A DNA stretch of 64,000 bases from Bradyrhizobium arachidis (GTDB lineage Bacteria > Pseudomonadota > Alphaproteobacteria > Rhizobiales > Xanthobacteraceae), in NCBI RefSeq assembly GCF_015291705.1, contig NZ_CP030050.1, forward strand, positions 496,001-560,000. The letters run 5' to 3'. Below, piece after piece: positions 52,639-63,093 of the stretch. The notes below the pieces were generated by a model. It was not told the origin of the DNA, did not search any database, and saw nothing but the letters and a program-made list of their open reading frames with translations. The translations under genes and the position numbers were made by a program. Every line of letters starts with the position of its first letter. Positions within the stretch are counted from its first letter, which is position 1.

Positions 52639-53745
52639 CTATCGCTTCCACGCGGCCGTCACCGCACTGATCTCCGCACCCTCCGGCTCACGCACCGCCG
52701 ACGGCGTGCGTGAGAATCTCGGCGCGGGCGCAGGCTGCTTCACGCCGTGGCGCTCGAGAAAGACCTCGCGCGCCACCATGTGCGGATGCTGCGTCGCTTC
52801 CGACATGGTCAGCACTGGCGCAAAGCAGATGTCGGTGCCTTCCATGATCCTGCACCAGTCCTCGCGCGTCTTGCTCTTGAACACGGCCTTCAGCTTCTCC
52901 TTCAGCGCCGGCCAGGCCTTGGGATTCATCTGCGCGTCGAAATCTGCGTCAGTCAGGCCCGCGTGCTCGCGCAGCAGCGCGTAGAACTGCGGCTCGATCG
53001 AGCCGATCGAGACGAAGTGGCCGCAGGCGCATTCGTAGACGCCATAGAAATGTGCGCCGCCATCGAGGAAGTTCTGGTTACGCCCTTCGGTCCAGCGGCC
53101 GAGCGTCGTCATGTCGAAGAAGAACGACATCAGCGATGCTGCGCCGTCGCACATCGCGGCGTCCACCACCTGTCCCTTGCCGGATTTCTGCGCTTCCAGC
53201 AGCGCGGCGAGCACGCCGACGACGAGATAGAGCGCGCCGCCGCCGAAATCGCCGACGAGGTTGAGCGGCGGCACCGGTGCTTCCTTGGTGCCGATCGCGG
53301 CGAGCGCGCCGGTGATGGAGATGTAGTTGATGTCATGGCCGGCCGCGTTGGCGAGCGGGCCTTCCTGGCCCCAGCCGGTCATGCGGCCGTAGACGAGTTT
53401 TGGATTGCGTGCGAGCACCACATCGGGGCCGAGCCCGAGCCGCTCCATCACGCCAGGACGAAAGCCCTCGACCAGCGCATCGGCGCTGGCGAGCAGGTCG
53501 AGCACTTGCGCGATCGCCGCCTTGTCCTTGAGGTCGAGCTCGATCACCTTGCGGCCGCGGCCGGCCACCGACTTCATGCTCTTCCTGGCGCCGACGCGGT
53601 CGAGCGTCACGACATCGGCGCCCATGTCGGCCAGCATCATGCAGGCGAACGGGCCGGGCCCGATGCCGGCGAATTCGACGACGCGGAAGCCCGACAGCGG
53701 GCCGGAGGTGCGGACGGATGTGTTCTGGGCTGGTTTATCGAGCAC
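52639..53745 (-). CDS. CaiB/BaiF (AMACR-like) CoA-transferase family enzyme
   Basis: About 368 residues of the class III CoA transferase / alpha-methylacyl-CoA racemase family. Characteristic blocks are LSGFRVVEFAGIGPGPFACMMLADMGADV, RMTGWGQEGPLANAAGHDINYISITGAL (His and Asp region) and NLVGDFGGGALYLVVGVLAALLE (Asp). Arrangement fits AMACR-type racemases (epimerising 2-methylacyl-CoA in branched-chain or bile-acid type catabolism) better than formyl-CoA transferase. GTG 53745 is chosen because GAGG lies nine nt upstream and the longer frame begins poorly. It is downstream of the CO-dehydrogenase-like cluster but a terminator separates them. Confidence 0.85.
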   Translation of the reverse strand: MLDKPAQNTSVRTSGPLSGFRVVEFAGIGPGPFACMMLADMGADVVTLDRVGARKSMKSVAGRGRKVIELDLKDKAAIAQVLDLLASADALVEGFRPGVMERLGLGPDVVLARNPKLVYGRMTGWGQEGPLANAAGHDINYISITGALAAIGTKEAPVPPLNLVGDFGGGALYLVVGVLAALLEAQKSGKGQVVDAAMCDGAASLMSFFFDMTTLGRWTEGRNQNFLDGGAHFYGVYECACGHFVSIGSIEPQFYALLREHAGLTDADFDAQMNPKAWPALKEKLKAVFKSKTREDWCRIMEGTDICFAPVLTMSEATQHPHMVAREVFLERHGVKQPAPAPRFSRTPSAVREPEGAEISAVTAAWKR

Positions 53746-53888
53746 GTTTTTGTTTCCTCGGGTCGCGGGCAAATGCCGGTGGTCCGGCAAGCGCCTCCGA
53801 CGTTGCTCTTGGGGGCGAGTTAATTGGCTGATTAACTTTTCTCGCCTTCACGCCAGCGAGGCAAGCGCTTTTCACGCATGGGCGCATA

Positions 53889-53920
53889 ATAAAAGCGGCG
53901 CGCATTTCTGCGCGCCGCGG
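53889..53920 (-). terminator. Rho-independent terminator of the cox-like operon
   Basis: Perfect 10-bp stem gcggcgcgca / tgcgcgccgc (53895-53904 and 53909-53918, loop of 4). Read on the minus strand it is followed by TTTTATTAT, a proper terminator 34 bp after the stop of the coxM-like gene. Confidence 0.88.
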
Positions 53921-53952
53921 AAAATTTGTGTCGAGGCGCTAGAGCGCGAGTG

Positions 53953-54753
53953 TCACCCGGCCGCAGCTACCGCGCGCTGCGCCATCACCTTGACGAGGTT
54001 GGCGCGGTACTCCGCCGTGCCGTGGATGTCGGCCAATAGTCCGCTCGCGGGGATGCTGACGCTGTCGAGTGCGGACGGCGACCAGTTCGCCTTCAGCGCG
54101 GCTTCGATGGCGCCAACCCGCATCACGCCGCTCTGCGAGGCGCCGGTGGCGGCGACGCGGATCTCGCCGGATTTCGTCTGCGCGACGAACACGGCGGTCA
54201 GCGCGAAGCGTGAGGCAGGGTGCCGCATCTTGGCATAGCCCGCTTTCGCCAGAACCGGGAACGACACGGCGGTGATGATCTCGCCGTCTTCAAGTGCCGT
54301 GGTGAACAGGCCCTTGAAGAAATCCTCCGCCGCAATCGACCGCTTGTTGGTCTTCACGGTGGCGCCGAGCGCGAGCAATGCGGCCGGGTAATCCGCGGCG
54401 GGATCGTTGTTGGCGATCGAGCCGCCGATCGTGCCGCGATACCGCACGGCGGGATCGCCGATCAGCGACGCCAGATAGGCGAGCGCGGGGATCGCCTTCT
54501 TCGCGACATCGCTGGTCGCCACATCGTAATGCGGCGTGGCGGCCTTGATGGTCAGCGTGTCGCCGGCGGCCTCGACACCGATCAGCTCCTTGATCTTGCC
54601 GAGGTCGATCAGGTCGGAGGGCCCCGCGAGGCGCTGCTTCATCACCGGCAGCAGCGTCTGGCCGCCGGCGAGGAATTTTGCCTCGCTGCCCTTGCCGAAC
54701 AGACTGGCGGCTTCGTCGACCGAGGAGGCGCGATGATAGGTGGTCTGGTACAT
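53953..54753 (-). CDS. FAD-binding subunit of a CO-dehydrogenase/xanthine-oxidase-type enzyme (CoxM-like)
   Basis: A 266-residue flavin subunit with the FAD-binding block AKFLAGGQTLLPVMKQRLAGP and the diphosphate loop YRGTIGGSIANNDPAADYP. It passes electrons from the iron-sulfur subunit to an external acceptor. Start ATG 54753 has GGAGG. Last gene of an S-L-M operon (13 bp after coxL-like stop). Confidence 0.93.
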   Translation of the reverse strand: MYQTTYHRASSVDEAASLFGKGSEAKFLAGGQTLLPVMKQRLAGPSDLIDLGKIKELIGVEAAGDTLTIKAATPHYDVATSDVAKKAIPALAYLASLIGDPAVRYRGTIGGSIANNDPAADYPAALLALGATVKTNKRSIAAEDFFKGLFTTALEDGEIITAVSFPVLAKAGYAKMRHPASRFALTAVFVAQTKSGEIRVAATGASQSGVMRVGAIEAALKANWSPSALDSVSIPASGLLADIHGTAEYRANLVKVMAQRAVAAAG

Positions 54754-54766
54754 GTTCGTTCCTCCC

Positions 54767-57109
54767 TTAAGCCGCGTGGATCGTGCGCCACACCCGGTCA
54801 GGGGTTGCGGGCATTTCCAGATTGTTCTTGCCGATCGCATCCGTAATCGCGTTGATCACGGCCGCGGAGGCGCCGATCGCGCCGGCCTCACCGCAACCCT
54901 TGATGCCCAAGGGATTGCCCGGGCACAGCGTCGTGGTGTGGGAGAGGTTGAACGAGGGCAGATCGTCGGCGCGCGGCATGGAGTAATCCATGAACGAGGC
55001 CGTGACCGGCTGGCCGTTGGCATCGTAGATGGCGTGCTCGAGCAGCGCCTGCCCGATGCCTTGCGCGAGGCCGCCATGGACCTGGCCTTCGACAATCATC
55101 GGGTTGATCAGCCGGCCGAAATCGTCGGCCGCGACGAAGTTGACGAAGGAGGTCTTGCCCGTGCCGGGATCGACCTCGAGCTCGCAGATATAGGCGCCGG
55201 CCGGGAAGGTGAAGTTGGTCGGGTCGTAGAAGGCGCTTTCCTTCAGGCCCGGCTCCATCCCGTCAGGCAGGTTGTGCGCGGTGTAGGCCGCAAGCGCGAC
55301 CATCGGGAAGGCGATCGCCTTGTCGGTGCCGGTCACCTTGAACTCGCCATTCTCGATGACGATGTCGGCTTCCGACGCTTCCAGCGCATGCGCGGCGATC
55401 TTCTTGGCCTTGGATTCCATCTTCTCCATGGCCTTCAGGATCGCGGTGAGGCCGACGGCTGCGGAGCGCGAGCCGTAGGTGCCCATGCCGAACTGCACCT
55501 TGTCGGTGTCGCCATGCACGATCGAGACCTGGCTGATCGGAACGCCGAGGCGATCGGCGACGAGCTGGCAGAACGTCGTCTCGTGGCCCTGGCCGTGGCT
55601 GTGCGAGCCCGTGAGGATCTCGATGGTGCCGACCGGGTTGACGCGCACTTCTGCGGATTCCCACAGGCCGACGCCGGCGCCCAGGCTGCCGACCGCCTTG
55701 GACGGCGCGATGCCGCAGGCCTCGATGTAGCAGGACACGCCGATGCCGCGCAGCTTGCCCTGCGACTTTGCTTGCGCCTTGCGCGCGGCAAAGCCGGCAT
55801 AGTCGATCGCCTTCATCGCCGCATCGAGCGACGCGTTAAAGTCGCCGGTGTCATAGGCCATGATCACAGGCGTCTGGTGCGGGAACTGGGTGATGAAGTT
55901 GGTCCGGCGCAACTGGGCCGGATCGACGTTCAGCTGCCGAGCGGCCGTCTCCATCAGACGCTCGATCAGATAGCTCGCCTCGGGGCGGCCAGCGCCGCGA
56001 TAGGCATCGACCGGCGTGGTGTTGGTGTAGACCCCGATCACCTCGGCGTGGATCGCCGGGATGTTGTACTGGCCCGACAGCAGCGTCGCGTAGAGATAGG
56101 TCGGCACTGACGAGGAGAACAGCGACATGTAGGCGCCGAAATTGGCGTAGGTCTTCACCTTCAGGCCGATGATCTTGTTGTTGGCGTCGAACGCCATCTC
56201 GGCATGGGTCACATGGTCGCGGCCATGCGCGTCGGTGAGGAAGGCTTCGGTGCGGTCGCCGGTCCATTTCACGGGACGGCCGACTTTCTTCGAGGCCCAC
56301 AACGCCACCATCTCTTCCGGATAGATGAAGATCTTCGAGCCGAAGCCGCCACCGACGTCGGGGGCGATCACGCGCAGCTTGTGCTCGGGGGCGATGTTGT
56401 AGAATGCCGACAGCACGAGGCGGGCGACGTGCGGGTTCTGCGATGTCGTATAAAGAGTGAAGTGCTCCTCCGCCGCGTCATAGTCGGCGATCGCCGCGCG
56501 CGGCTCCATCGCGTTCGGCGCGAGGCGGTTGTTGGTGACGTCGAGCTTGACCACGTTGGCAGCCTTCGAGAAGGCGGCGCTGACCGCGCCCTCGTCGCCG
56601 ATCACCCAGTCATAGACCTGGTTGCCGGGTGCCTCGGGGTGGAGCTGCGGTGCGCCAGCCTTGATGGCCGACTGCATGTCGGCGACGGCCGGTAGCTCTT
56701 CGTAGTCCACGACCACGGATTCGGCCGCGTCGCGTGCGAGATTCTTGCTGTCGGCGATCACGACCGCGACGGCCTGGCCGACGAAGCGCACCGTCTCCGG
56801 CGCCATCGCCGGCCATGCGCCCATCTTCATCGGGCTGCCGTCCTTGGAGGTGATGGCCCAGCCGCAGATGAGGTTGCCGACCTTGTCGTCGACCAGCTGT
56901 TGCCCGGTGAGCACCGCGACCACGCCCGGCATCTTCAGCGCGGCGGACGAGTCGATCTTCCGCACCTTGGCGTGCGCATGCGGACTGCGGATGAAATGGG
57001 CATGGGTCATGCCCGTCAGCTTGATATCGTCCACGTACCGGCCCTTGCCGGTAATGAAACGCTTGTCTTCCTTGCGCACGACGCGCGCGCCGATGCCTTC
57101 AACACCCAT
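54767..57109 (-). CDS. Molybdenum-cofactor large subunit, form II CO-dehydrogenase-like (CoxL-type)
   Basis: A 780-residue molybdopterin cytosine dinucleotide subunit of the xanthine oxidase family. The active-site loop reads [11 protein letters not shown], the AYRGAGR signature of form II (putative) CO dehydrogenases, not the AYXCSFR of true form I CO dehydrogenase; the catalytic Glu region near the C-terminus is [17 protein letters not shown]. Form II proteins usually oxidise other substrates (aldehydes, nicotinate-like or other heterocycles), so CO oxidation should not be assumed. ATG 57109 has GGAGGA eight nt upstream. Order S-L-M is typical of form II clusters. Confidence 0.94.
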   Translation of the reverse strand: MGVEGIGARVVRKEDKRFITGKGRYVDDIKLTGMTHAHFIRSPHAHAKVRKIDSSAALKMPGVVAVLTGQQLVDDKVGNLICGWAITSKDGSPMKMGAWPAMAPETVRFVGQAVAVVIADSKNLARDAAESVVVDYEELPAVADMQSAIKAGAPQLHPEAPGNQVYDWVIGDEGAVSAAFSKAANVVKLDVTNNRLAPNAMEPRAAIADYDAAEEHFTLYTTSQNPHVARLVLSAFYNIAPEHKLRVIAPDVGGGFGSKIFIYPEEMVALWASKKVGRPVKWTGDRTEAFLTDAHGRDHVTHAEMAFDANNKIIGLKVKTYANFGAYMSLFSSSVPTYLYATLLSGQYNIPAIHAEVIGVYTNTTPVDAYRGAGRPEASYLIERLMETAARQLNVDPAQLRRTNFITQFPHQTPVIMAYDTGDFNASLDAAMKAIDYAGFAARKAQAKSQGKLRGIGVSCYIEACGIAPSKAVGSLGAGVGLWESAEVRVNPVGTIEILTGSHSHGQGHETTFCQLVADRLGVPISQVSIVHGDTDKVQFGMGTYGSRSAAVGLTAILKAMEKMESKAKKIAAHALEASEADIVIENGEFKVTGTDKAIAFPMVALAAYTAHNLPDGMEPGLKESAFYDPTNFTFPAGAYICELEVDPGTGKTSFVNFVAADDFGRLINPMIVEGQVHGGLAQGIGQALLEHAIYDANGQPVTASFMDYSMPRADDLPSFNLSHTTTLCPGNPLGIKGCGEAGAIGASAAVINAITDAIGKNNLEMPATPDRVWRTIHAA

Positions 57110-57193
57110 GTCTGGTCCTCCCGACCGGAATTGTTTTCACTGCGCTTTCCCTCGAAAGCAGCAGCGGTGGTTCTTTATTCGAGGCGGGCCGCT

Positions 57194-57679
<486 letters not shown>

Positions 57680-58020
57680 GGTTGTAGTCCTCCCGGGATG
57701 ATTTTGATTGTTTCTAATTAGAGACAGCGGCGTCCGGACTTTGCAACTGGGATTTTGGTCGCCCCGGTCATGGAAAGGTCATCGATCCCGCCGTGGCCGC
57801 AACGACTTGTGCGGGCGGGTCGGGGATTCTGTGGCCGGGCCGGCTGGCCGCGTGGGATGCCAGCCGTCATCCCACCGGTCGGCCTCTGGCCGATCAAGTT
57901 CGCCTTGCGCAGGCGTGCCGAATTTACCGCCCCTTATCGATTCTGCCTTAGTTTTGCGCATCCAGGTCGGGGGGCGGGGCGCCTCCGGATCGCGGCTGAA
58001 TAGAATAAATGGGGGTTGGA
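57680..58020. other. 341-bp divergent intergenic region
   Basis: Between coxS-type (minus) and the first chemoreceptor gene (plus). No credible gene. AT-rich motifs ttgtttctaattagaga near 57708-57724 could be promoter elements. No family of repeats from elsewhere seen. Confidence 0.5.
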
Positions 58021-60060
58021 ATGTCCGGGCGTATCGCGTCGCCGTCTAAGCGCACAATCTTTCCGACCCTCCGGTTCCGCGCCAAGATCATCCTCGGCTT
58101 CGCCGCCGTCCTGGTGATCTCCGCCGGCAGCATGGCCTTCTCCTATTTCGGCTTCGAGCGGGTGTCGGCCGGGGTCGGGTCCTACCGCACCAGCGTTTCG
58201 GAGGCGGACCTTGCCCGCAACATCGACCGCGAGCTGCTCGGCTACCGTTCGGCGGTCAAATATTTCGTCGTCACCGGCAAGGAAGACGACGCCAAGGCGA
58301 CGCTGGACGCTGAAGCCAGCCTGAAGAGCGCCATCGATCAGGCCGTCAAGGGCGCCAAGACGCCGGCGCGGCAGGAGAGCCTCTCCAAGCTGGCCAAGGA
58401 GTTTTCGAATTTCTCCGCGACCTTCGCCAAGGTGCTCCAGGCCAAGCGCGACAGTGCGCTGCTGGTGCAGAACCAACTGACGCGCCAAGCGAATCTCCTG
58501 AAGTACAAGCTCGACGATATCGGCAACAATGCCTCCGATTCCGAGGCGCAGTCGATCGAGTTCGGCACCAAGCAGGTCAACGCCCAGTTTCAGACCGCGA
58601 GCGCCGCGGCCACCAATTTCGTGCTGACGTCCGACCAGGCGATCGCGACCAGCGCGCTGGCGCGGCTGAAATTCGTCGAGAACTCGCTCGGCGCGGTCTA
58701 TTCCATGGACGACAAGATCGTCGCCGGCCTGAAGGACGCCAAGACCATCCTGGTCGCCTATCGCGAAGCGTTGGAGAAGCTGATCGCCAACGCCAAGTTA
58801 GTCGACGAGCTCGTCACCGAGATGAGCGGTTCAGCCGGCGCGATCCTGCAAGGCGCCACCGCCATGAAGGCGGATCTCGTCGCCGAGCAGCAGCGGCTGG
58901 ATTCGGAATCGGAAGCAACCATCGGGAAGACCGAGCAACTGGTGCTGATGCTGGCCGTCGGCGGCACGCTGCTGGGCGCGGTCCTCGCCTTCCTGCTCGG
59001 CACCGGCATCTCGCGTCCGATGATCGCGATGTGCAAGGCGATGCGCGAGCTTGCCTCGGGCAATTTCGACGTCGTCCTGCCCGGGCTGGGGCGCAAGGAC
59101 GAGATCGGTGAGATGGCGGGCGCCGTGGAAGAATTCAAGGTTCAGGCGGTGGCCAAGGCCGAGCGCGATGCCGCCGCCAGCGAAGCCCAGAACAGGGAGC
59201 AGGCGGCCGCACGCCGCTCCGAGCTGATCCACTTTGCCGACGACTTCGAGACCGCGGTCGGCGCCATCGTCTCCAACGTGTCCTCCTCGGCCGTGCAATT
59301 GGAATCGGCGGCGTCCACGCTGACCCGGACCGCCGAGACCACGCAGACCCTGTCGAGCCAGGTCGCCGGCGTCTCCGAGCAGGCCTCCAGCAACATGCAG
59401 TCGGTCGCGACCGCGACCGAAGAGCTGTCGGCCTCGGTCGAGGAGATCGGCCGCCAGGTCCGCGATTCCAGCCGCATCGCCGAAGCTGCCGTGGTTCAGG
59501 CCAAGGAAACCGACGGCCGCATCGGAAAACTCTCGCATGCCGCCCAGCAGATCGGCGAAGTCGTCAAGCTGATCACCGCGATTGCCGAGCAGACCAATCT
59601 TCTGGCGCTCAACGCCACGATCGAGGCGGCGCGGGCCGGTGAAGCCGGCCGCGGCTTTGCCGTCGTTGCCAGCGAAGTGAAGTCGCTGGCGAGCCAGACC
59701 GCGAAGGCGACCGACGAGATCTCCTCGCACATTGCGGGCATGCAGGGCGCCACCGCCGAATCGGTCGCGGCGATCAAGGAGATCGGCGCCACCATCGGTC
59801 AGATCTCGTCGATCTCGACCTCGATCGCGAGCGCCGTCGAGCAGCAGGGCGCCGCGACGCAGGAGATCGCCCGCAGCGTCCAGACCGTGGCACAAGGCAC
59901 CCAGACCGCGGCCACCGACATCGGCCAGGTCAACCGCGGCGCCGCCGAGACCGGCTCGGCCTCGGAAGAGGTGCTGAACTCGGCCAAGTCGCTCTCATCC
60001 GAAAGCACCCGCCTTCGCGCCGAGCTCGACCGCTTCATGGCGAATATCCGCGCGGCGTAA
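58021..60060 (+). CDS. Methyl-accepting chemotaxis protein (tandem copy 1)
   Basis: A 679-residue chemoreceptor. TM1 about 22-42, periplasmic helical sensor about 43-310 ([15 protein letters not shown] and following helices), TM2 about 310-332, HAMP with [22 protein letters not shown], and a C-terminal signalling domain with the conserved hairpin tip [31 protein letters not shown]. Start ATG 58021 matches the paralogue at 60267 (both start MS.. right after GGGGG-type sites); an ATG 12 bp upstream is the alternative. Adapter CheW/CheA genes are not in the window. The two receptors share the C-terminal half almost completely. Confidence 0.93.
   Translation: MSGRIASPSKRTIFPTLRFRAKIILGFAAVLVISAGSMAFSYFGFERVSAGVGSYRTSVSEADLARNIDRELLGYRSAVKYFVVTGKEDDAKATLDAEASLKSAIDQAVKGAKTPARQESLSKLAKEFSNFSATFAKVLQAKRDSALLVQNQLTRQANLLKYKLDDIGNNASDSEAQSIEFGTKQVNAQFQTASAAATNFVLTSDQAIATSALARLKFVENSLGAVYSMDDKIVAGLKDAKTILVAYREALEKLIANAKLVDELVTEMSGSAGAILQGATAMKADLVAEQQRLDSESEATIGKTEQLVLMLAVGGTLLGAVLAFLLGTGISRPMIAMCKAMRELASGNFDVVLPGLGRKDEIGEMAGAVEEFKVQAVAKAERDAAASEAQNREQAAARRSELIHFADDFETAVGAIVSNVSSSAVQLESAASTLTRTAETTQTLSSQVAGVSEQASSNMQSVATATEELSASVEEIGRQVRDSSRIAEAAVVQAKETDGRIGKLSHAAQQIGEVVKLITAIAEQTNLLALNATIEAARAGEAGRGFAVVASEVKSLASQTAKATDEISSHIAGMQGATAESVAAIKEIGATIGQISSISTSIASAVEQQGAATQEIARSVQTVAQGTQTAATDIGQVNRGAAETGSASEEVLNSAKSLSSESTRLRAELDRFMANIRAA
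59476..59888 (+). repeat. 413-bp perfect repeat, copy A (in chemoreceptor 1)
   Basis: Identical, base for base, to 61716-62128 (offset 2240). Neighbouring sequence in the two genes differs at many synonymous sites, so the block is a recent conversion tract, not mere protein conservation. It encodes the hairpin tip and last helix of the signalling domain. Confidence 0.95.
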
Positions 60061-60080
60061 GGCTCTCTATAGCGCCCACC

Positions 60081-60120
60081 CTCCGCTGTCGTCCCCGCGT
60101 TCGAGGGGACGACAGCGGAG
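60081..60120. repeat. Short hairpin, solo end of the 178-bp palindromic element
   Basis: ctccgctgtcgtcccc (60081-60096) and ggggacgacagcggag (60105-60120) are perfect 16-bp arms with an 8-nt loop. The same ends bound the 62319-62497 element after the second receptor gene. It may end transcription of receptor 1. Confidence 0.85.
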
Positions 60121-60266
60121 TGCGCATTCCTGCGACACCTAACCGCCAGTTGCGGTGGCACAAATTTACCACAGCTTATCCTTTGCCCCGTAACGTGCCG
60201 ATGAGTCAGGAAGCGGGCTGCTTCCGGACTGCGCCTGGTTTTCCGCGAATGGAATGGGGTGGGGGA

Positions 60267-62300
60267 ATGTCTGCCAAGTCGAAGCCGAGCTCATCGAAGC
60301 TGTTCACCTTGCGCTTTCGCGCAAAAATCATCCTCGGCTTCGTGGCGGTGCTGGCCATCCTCGCCGTCAGCATGGCTTTCGCATATTTCGGCTTCGAGCG
60401 GATCCAGGGCGCCGTAGCTTCCTACCGGGCTAGCGTATCGGAAGCCGATCTCGCCCGGACCGTGGATCGCGACCTGATCGCCTATCAGGGGCTGGCGCGG
60501 GCCTATACGCTGACCGGCGCGGCGGACGACGAGACCGCGGCCAAGGCGGCGGAAGAGAATCTGAGGGGCGCGATCGCCAAGTCGATGGCGGCCACGACCG
60601 GAGCCGCGCGCCGCGAGCAGGTCGGCAAGCTCGAGGCCGAGTTCCAGCGCTTCGCCAAGATCTTCAGCGAGATCATCACGCTGACGCGCGAGAACAACAA
60701 GATCGCGGCCGACGAGCTCAACAGCGTTGGCAACAAGATTCGCTTCAAGTTCGACGATCTCGCCGACACGGCTGCACTGGCAGGCCTTGCGTCGGTCCAG
60801 ACCACGGCCAAGGACGTCACCTCGCAATATTTGGCGGTCTCCACCTCGGTGAGCGCCTTCGTCGCCAAGCCGGAGCCGAAGAACGCCGACGGCGTCGTCG
60901 CCCGCATCAAGTTCCTGGAGACTCTGCTGGTCTCCATCTATGCCAACGACCAGAAGATCACCGATCGCGTCACCGAGATCGGCAATCTGCTCAAGCAGTA
61001 TCGCACCTCGTTCTCCAAGCTGACCGACAATGTGAAGATCATCGTCAAGTCGAACGGCGAGATGACCAAGTCGGCGGCGTCGATCCTCAAGCTTTCGGCC
61101 GATTTGCGGTCGGACCTGACCGCCGATCAGGAGCGGATCGAGGCGAGCGCCAATGCGACCATCGGCGAGACCGAGCAGTTGATGCTGATGATGGCGCTGG
61201 GCGGCCTCGCCGTCGGCGCGGTGCTCGCCCTGATGCTCGGTAATGGCATCTCGCGTCCGATGATCGCGATGTGCAAGGCGATGCGCGAGCTTGCCTCGGG
61301 CAATTTCGATGTCGTGCTGCCGGGCCTGGGGCGTAAGGACGAGATCGGCGAGATGGCTAGCGCTGTCGAGGAGTTCAAGGTCCAGGCCGTGGCCAAGGCC
61401 GAGCGCGACGCCGCCGCCAGCGAAGCCCAGAACAAGGAGCAGGCAGCGAACCGCCGCTCCGAGCTGATCCGCTTTGCTGATGATTTCGAAAGCGCCGTTG
61501 GCGCCATCGTGTCGAACGTCTCGTCTTCCGCAGTGCAGCTGGAATCGGCAGCCTCGACGCTCACCCGTACCGCCGAGACGACGCAGAGCCTGTCGAGCCA
61601 GGTTGCCGGCGTCTCCGAGCAGGCCTCTTCGAACATGCAGTCGGTCGCAACCGCGACGGAAGAGCTCTCGGCTTCGGTCGAAGAGATCGGCCGCCAGGTC
61701 CGCGACTCCAGCCGGATCGCCGAAGCTGCCGTGGTTCAGGCCAAGGAAACCGACGGCCGCATCGGAAAACTCTCGCATGCCGCCCAGCAGATCGGCGAAG
61801 TCGTCAAGCTGATCACCGCGATTGCCGAGCAGACCAATCTTCTGGCGCTCAACGCCACGATCGAGGCGGCGCGGGCCGGTGAAGCCGGCCGCGGCTTTGC
61901 CGTCGTTGCCAGCGAAGTGAAGTCGCTGGCGAGCCAGACCGCGAAGGCGACCGACGAGATCTCCTCGCACATTGCGGGCATGCAGGGCGCCACCGCCGAA
62001 TCGGTCGCGGCGATCAAGGAGATCGGCGCCACCATCGGTCAGATCTCGTCGATCTCGACCTCGATCGCGAGCGCCGTCGAGCAGCAGGGCGCCGCGACGC
62101 AGGAGATCGCCCGCAGCGTCCAGACCGTCGCGCAGGGCACCCAGACCGCGGCCACCGACATCGGCCAGGTCAATCGCGGCGCCGCCGAGACCGGCTCGGC
62201 CTCGGAAGAGGTGCTGAACTCGGCCAAGTCGCTCTCCAGCGAAAGCACCCGCCTGCGCGCCGAGCTCGACCGCTTCATGGCGAATATCCGCGCGGCGTAA
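60267..62300 (+). CDS. Methyl-accepting chemotaxis protein (tandem copy 2)
   Basis: A 677-residue paralogue of the preceding receptor with the same domain order (TM1, helical sensor about 40-310, TM2, HAMP, signalling domain). The periplasmic part differs strongly ([23 protein letters not shown] and following), so ligand specificity is probably different, while the cytoplasmic half is nearly identical. Start ATG 60267 follows a G-rich ribosome site. The tandem layout without other che genes suggests recent duplication. Confidence 0.93.
   Translation: MSAKSKPSSSKLFTLRFRAKIILGFVAVLAILAVSMAFAYFGFERIQGAVASYRASVSEADLARTVDRDLIAYQGLARAYTLTGAADDETAAKAAEENLRGAIAKSMAATTGAARREQVGKLEAEFQRFAKIFSEIITLTRENNKIAADELNSVGNKIRFKFDDLADTAALAGLASVQTTAKDVTSQYLAVSTSVSAFVAKPEPKNADGVVARIKFLETLLVSIYANDQKITDRVTEIGNLLKQYRTSFSKLTDNVKIIVKSNGEMTKSAASILKLSADLRSDLTADQERIEASANATIGETEQLMLMMALGGLAVGAVLALMLGNGISRPMIAMCKAMRELASGNFDVVLPGLGRKDEIGEMASAVEEFKVQAVAKAERDAAASEAQNKEQAANRRSELIRFADDFESAVGAIVSNVSSSAVQLESAASTLTRTAETTQSLSSQVAGVSEQASSNMQSVATATEELSASVEEIGRQVRDSSRIAEAAVVQAKETDGRIGKLSHAAQQIGEVVKLITAIAEQTNLLALNATIEAARAGEAGRGFAVVASEVKSLASQTAKATDEISSHIAGMQGATAESVAAIKEIGATIGQISSISTSIASAVEQQGAATQEIARSVQTVAQGTQTAATDIGQVNRGAAETGSASEEVLNSAKSLSSESTRLRAELDRFMANIRAA
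61716..62128 (+). repeat. 413-bp perfect repeat, copy B (in chemoreceptor 2)
   Basis: Identical to 59476-59888; see that entry. Boundaries are set by the first mismatches on either side (59475/61715 and 59889/62129). Confidence 0.95.
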
Positions 62301-62318
62301 GGCCGCTGTAGCGCCACC

Positions 62319-62497
62319 CTCCGCTGTCGTCCCCGCGAACGCGGGGACCCATAACCACAGGGAGCGGTTTGGCGAAGACTCGGAGTTACCCGCTCGCCCG
62401 ATAACCACTCCCTGTGGTTATGGATCCCGGATCGGCGCTCCGCTCCCGACAACGCTACGCGTCGTCGGGAGCTACGCTTGTCCGGGACGACAGCGGA
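62319..62497. repeat. 179-bp palindromic element (full copy)
   Basis: Left end ctccgctgtcgtcccc, right end gggacgacagcggag, interior cccataaccacagggagc and gtttggcgaaga shared with the element at 4728-4905, which is the same size (178 bp). Confidence 0.85.
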
Positions 62498-62537
62498 GCG
62501 AAGGGCGTAGTCCGAGGGCTCATCCTCACAAACTGTC

Positions 62538-62921
62538 TCACTCCCTCCCGAACGCCCGCTTCAGCTCCACCTTCGCACGCTCCAGCCGCGAGCGCTGCGT
62601 CTTCGGCAGCGTCTTGCCGGCGCGATTGATGTAGAAGGTCAGCATCGACAGCGCCGACCGGTACGCGCCGGTCTTGCGGCGCGAGCTGTGCTCGGCCGAT
62701 CGCTTCAGGGAGGCCGCGATCTTCTTCGCGCTGGTCAGCTTGAATACGCCCTGTTTGAGGTCGAGCGCGTCGCTCTCTTTTGTCACGCGCTGTGACCAGC
62801 GCTTTGGCGCGGCGCGCTTGGTGCTCTTGCGCGCGGTGCTGCGCCGGGCGCTGGTCTTCCGGCGCGCGGTCTTGTGGCCGGCTGTTTTGCGCGAATGTGT
62901 CGTCTTTCTGACATGAGCCAT
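62538..62921 (-). CDS. DUF3175 protein with histone H1-like basic tail
   Basis: A 127-residue protein. Residues 1-42 are Lys/Arg/Ala/Thr-rich (TAGHKTARRKTSARRSTAR) like a histone H1 or Hc tail; residues about 43-127 are DUF3175 (RWSQRVTKESDALDLKQGVF, IAASLKRSAEHSSRRK, RSALSMLTFYINRAGK). DNA binding via the tail is likely, unproven. ATG 62921 has AGGAG eight nt upstream. Single gene. Confidence 0.9.
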   Translation of the reverse strand: MAHVRKTTHSRKTAGHKTARRKTSARRSTARKSTKRAAPKRWSQRVTKESDALDLKQGVFKLTSAKKIAASLKRSAEHSSRRKTGAYRSALSMLTFYINRAGKTLPKTQRSRLERAKVELKRAFGRE

Positions 62922-63093
62922 GCGTCAACTCCTTGCAGCTCCATCGGAAACGGGCGGTATTGGCGGCCGTTCCCAAGGGAACCTGCCTTCGCCGCAGACG
63001 TTGTCGCAGGTGGGTCGAATGCCCCAGCTCCATCATCGCCCCTGTCCACATCCTGTGAACCGGGGCTGCTTTCATTGGTCAGACAACAACGCG

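Noticed and set aside
54767-57109. True CO dehydrogenase assignment (coxL)
   Set aside because: The loop is AYRGAGR (form II) and not AYXCSFR, so CO oxidation is not supported and no cox gene symbol is given.
60291-62408. Minus-strand frame of about 705 codons opposite the second chemoreceptor, and similar long antisense frames at 36000-37730, 20119-21648 and 10011-11330
   Set aside because: All are antisense shadows; the sense frames show clear domains with intact catalytic or signature residues.
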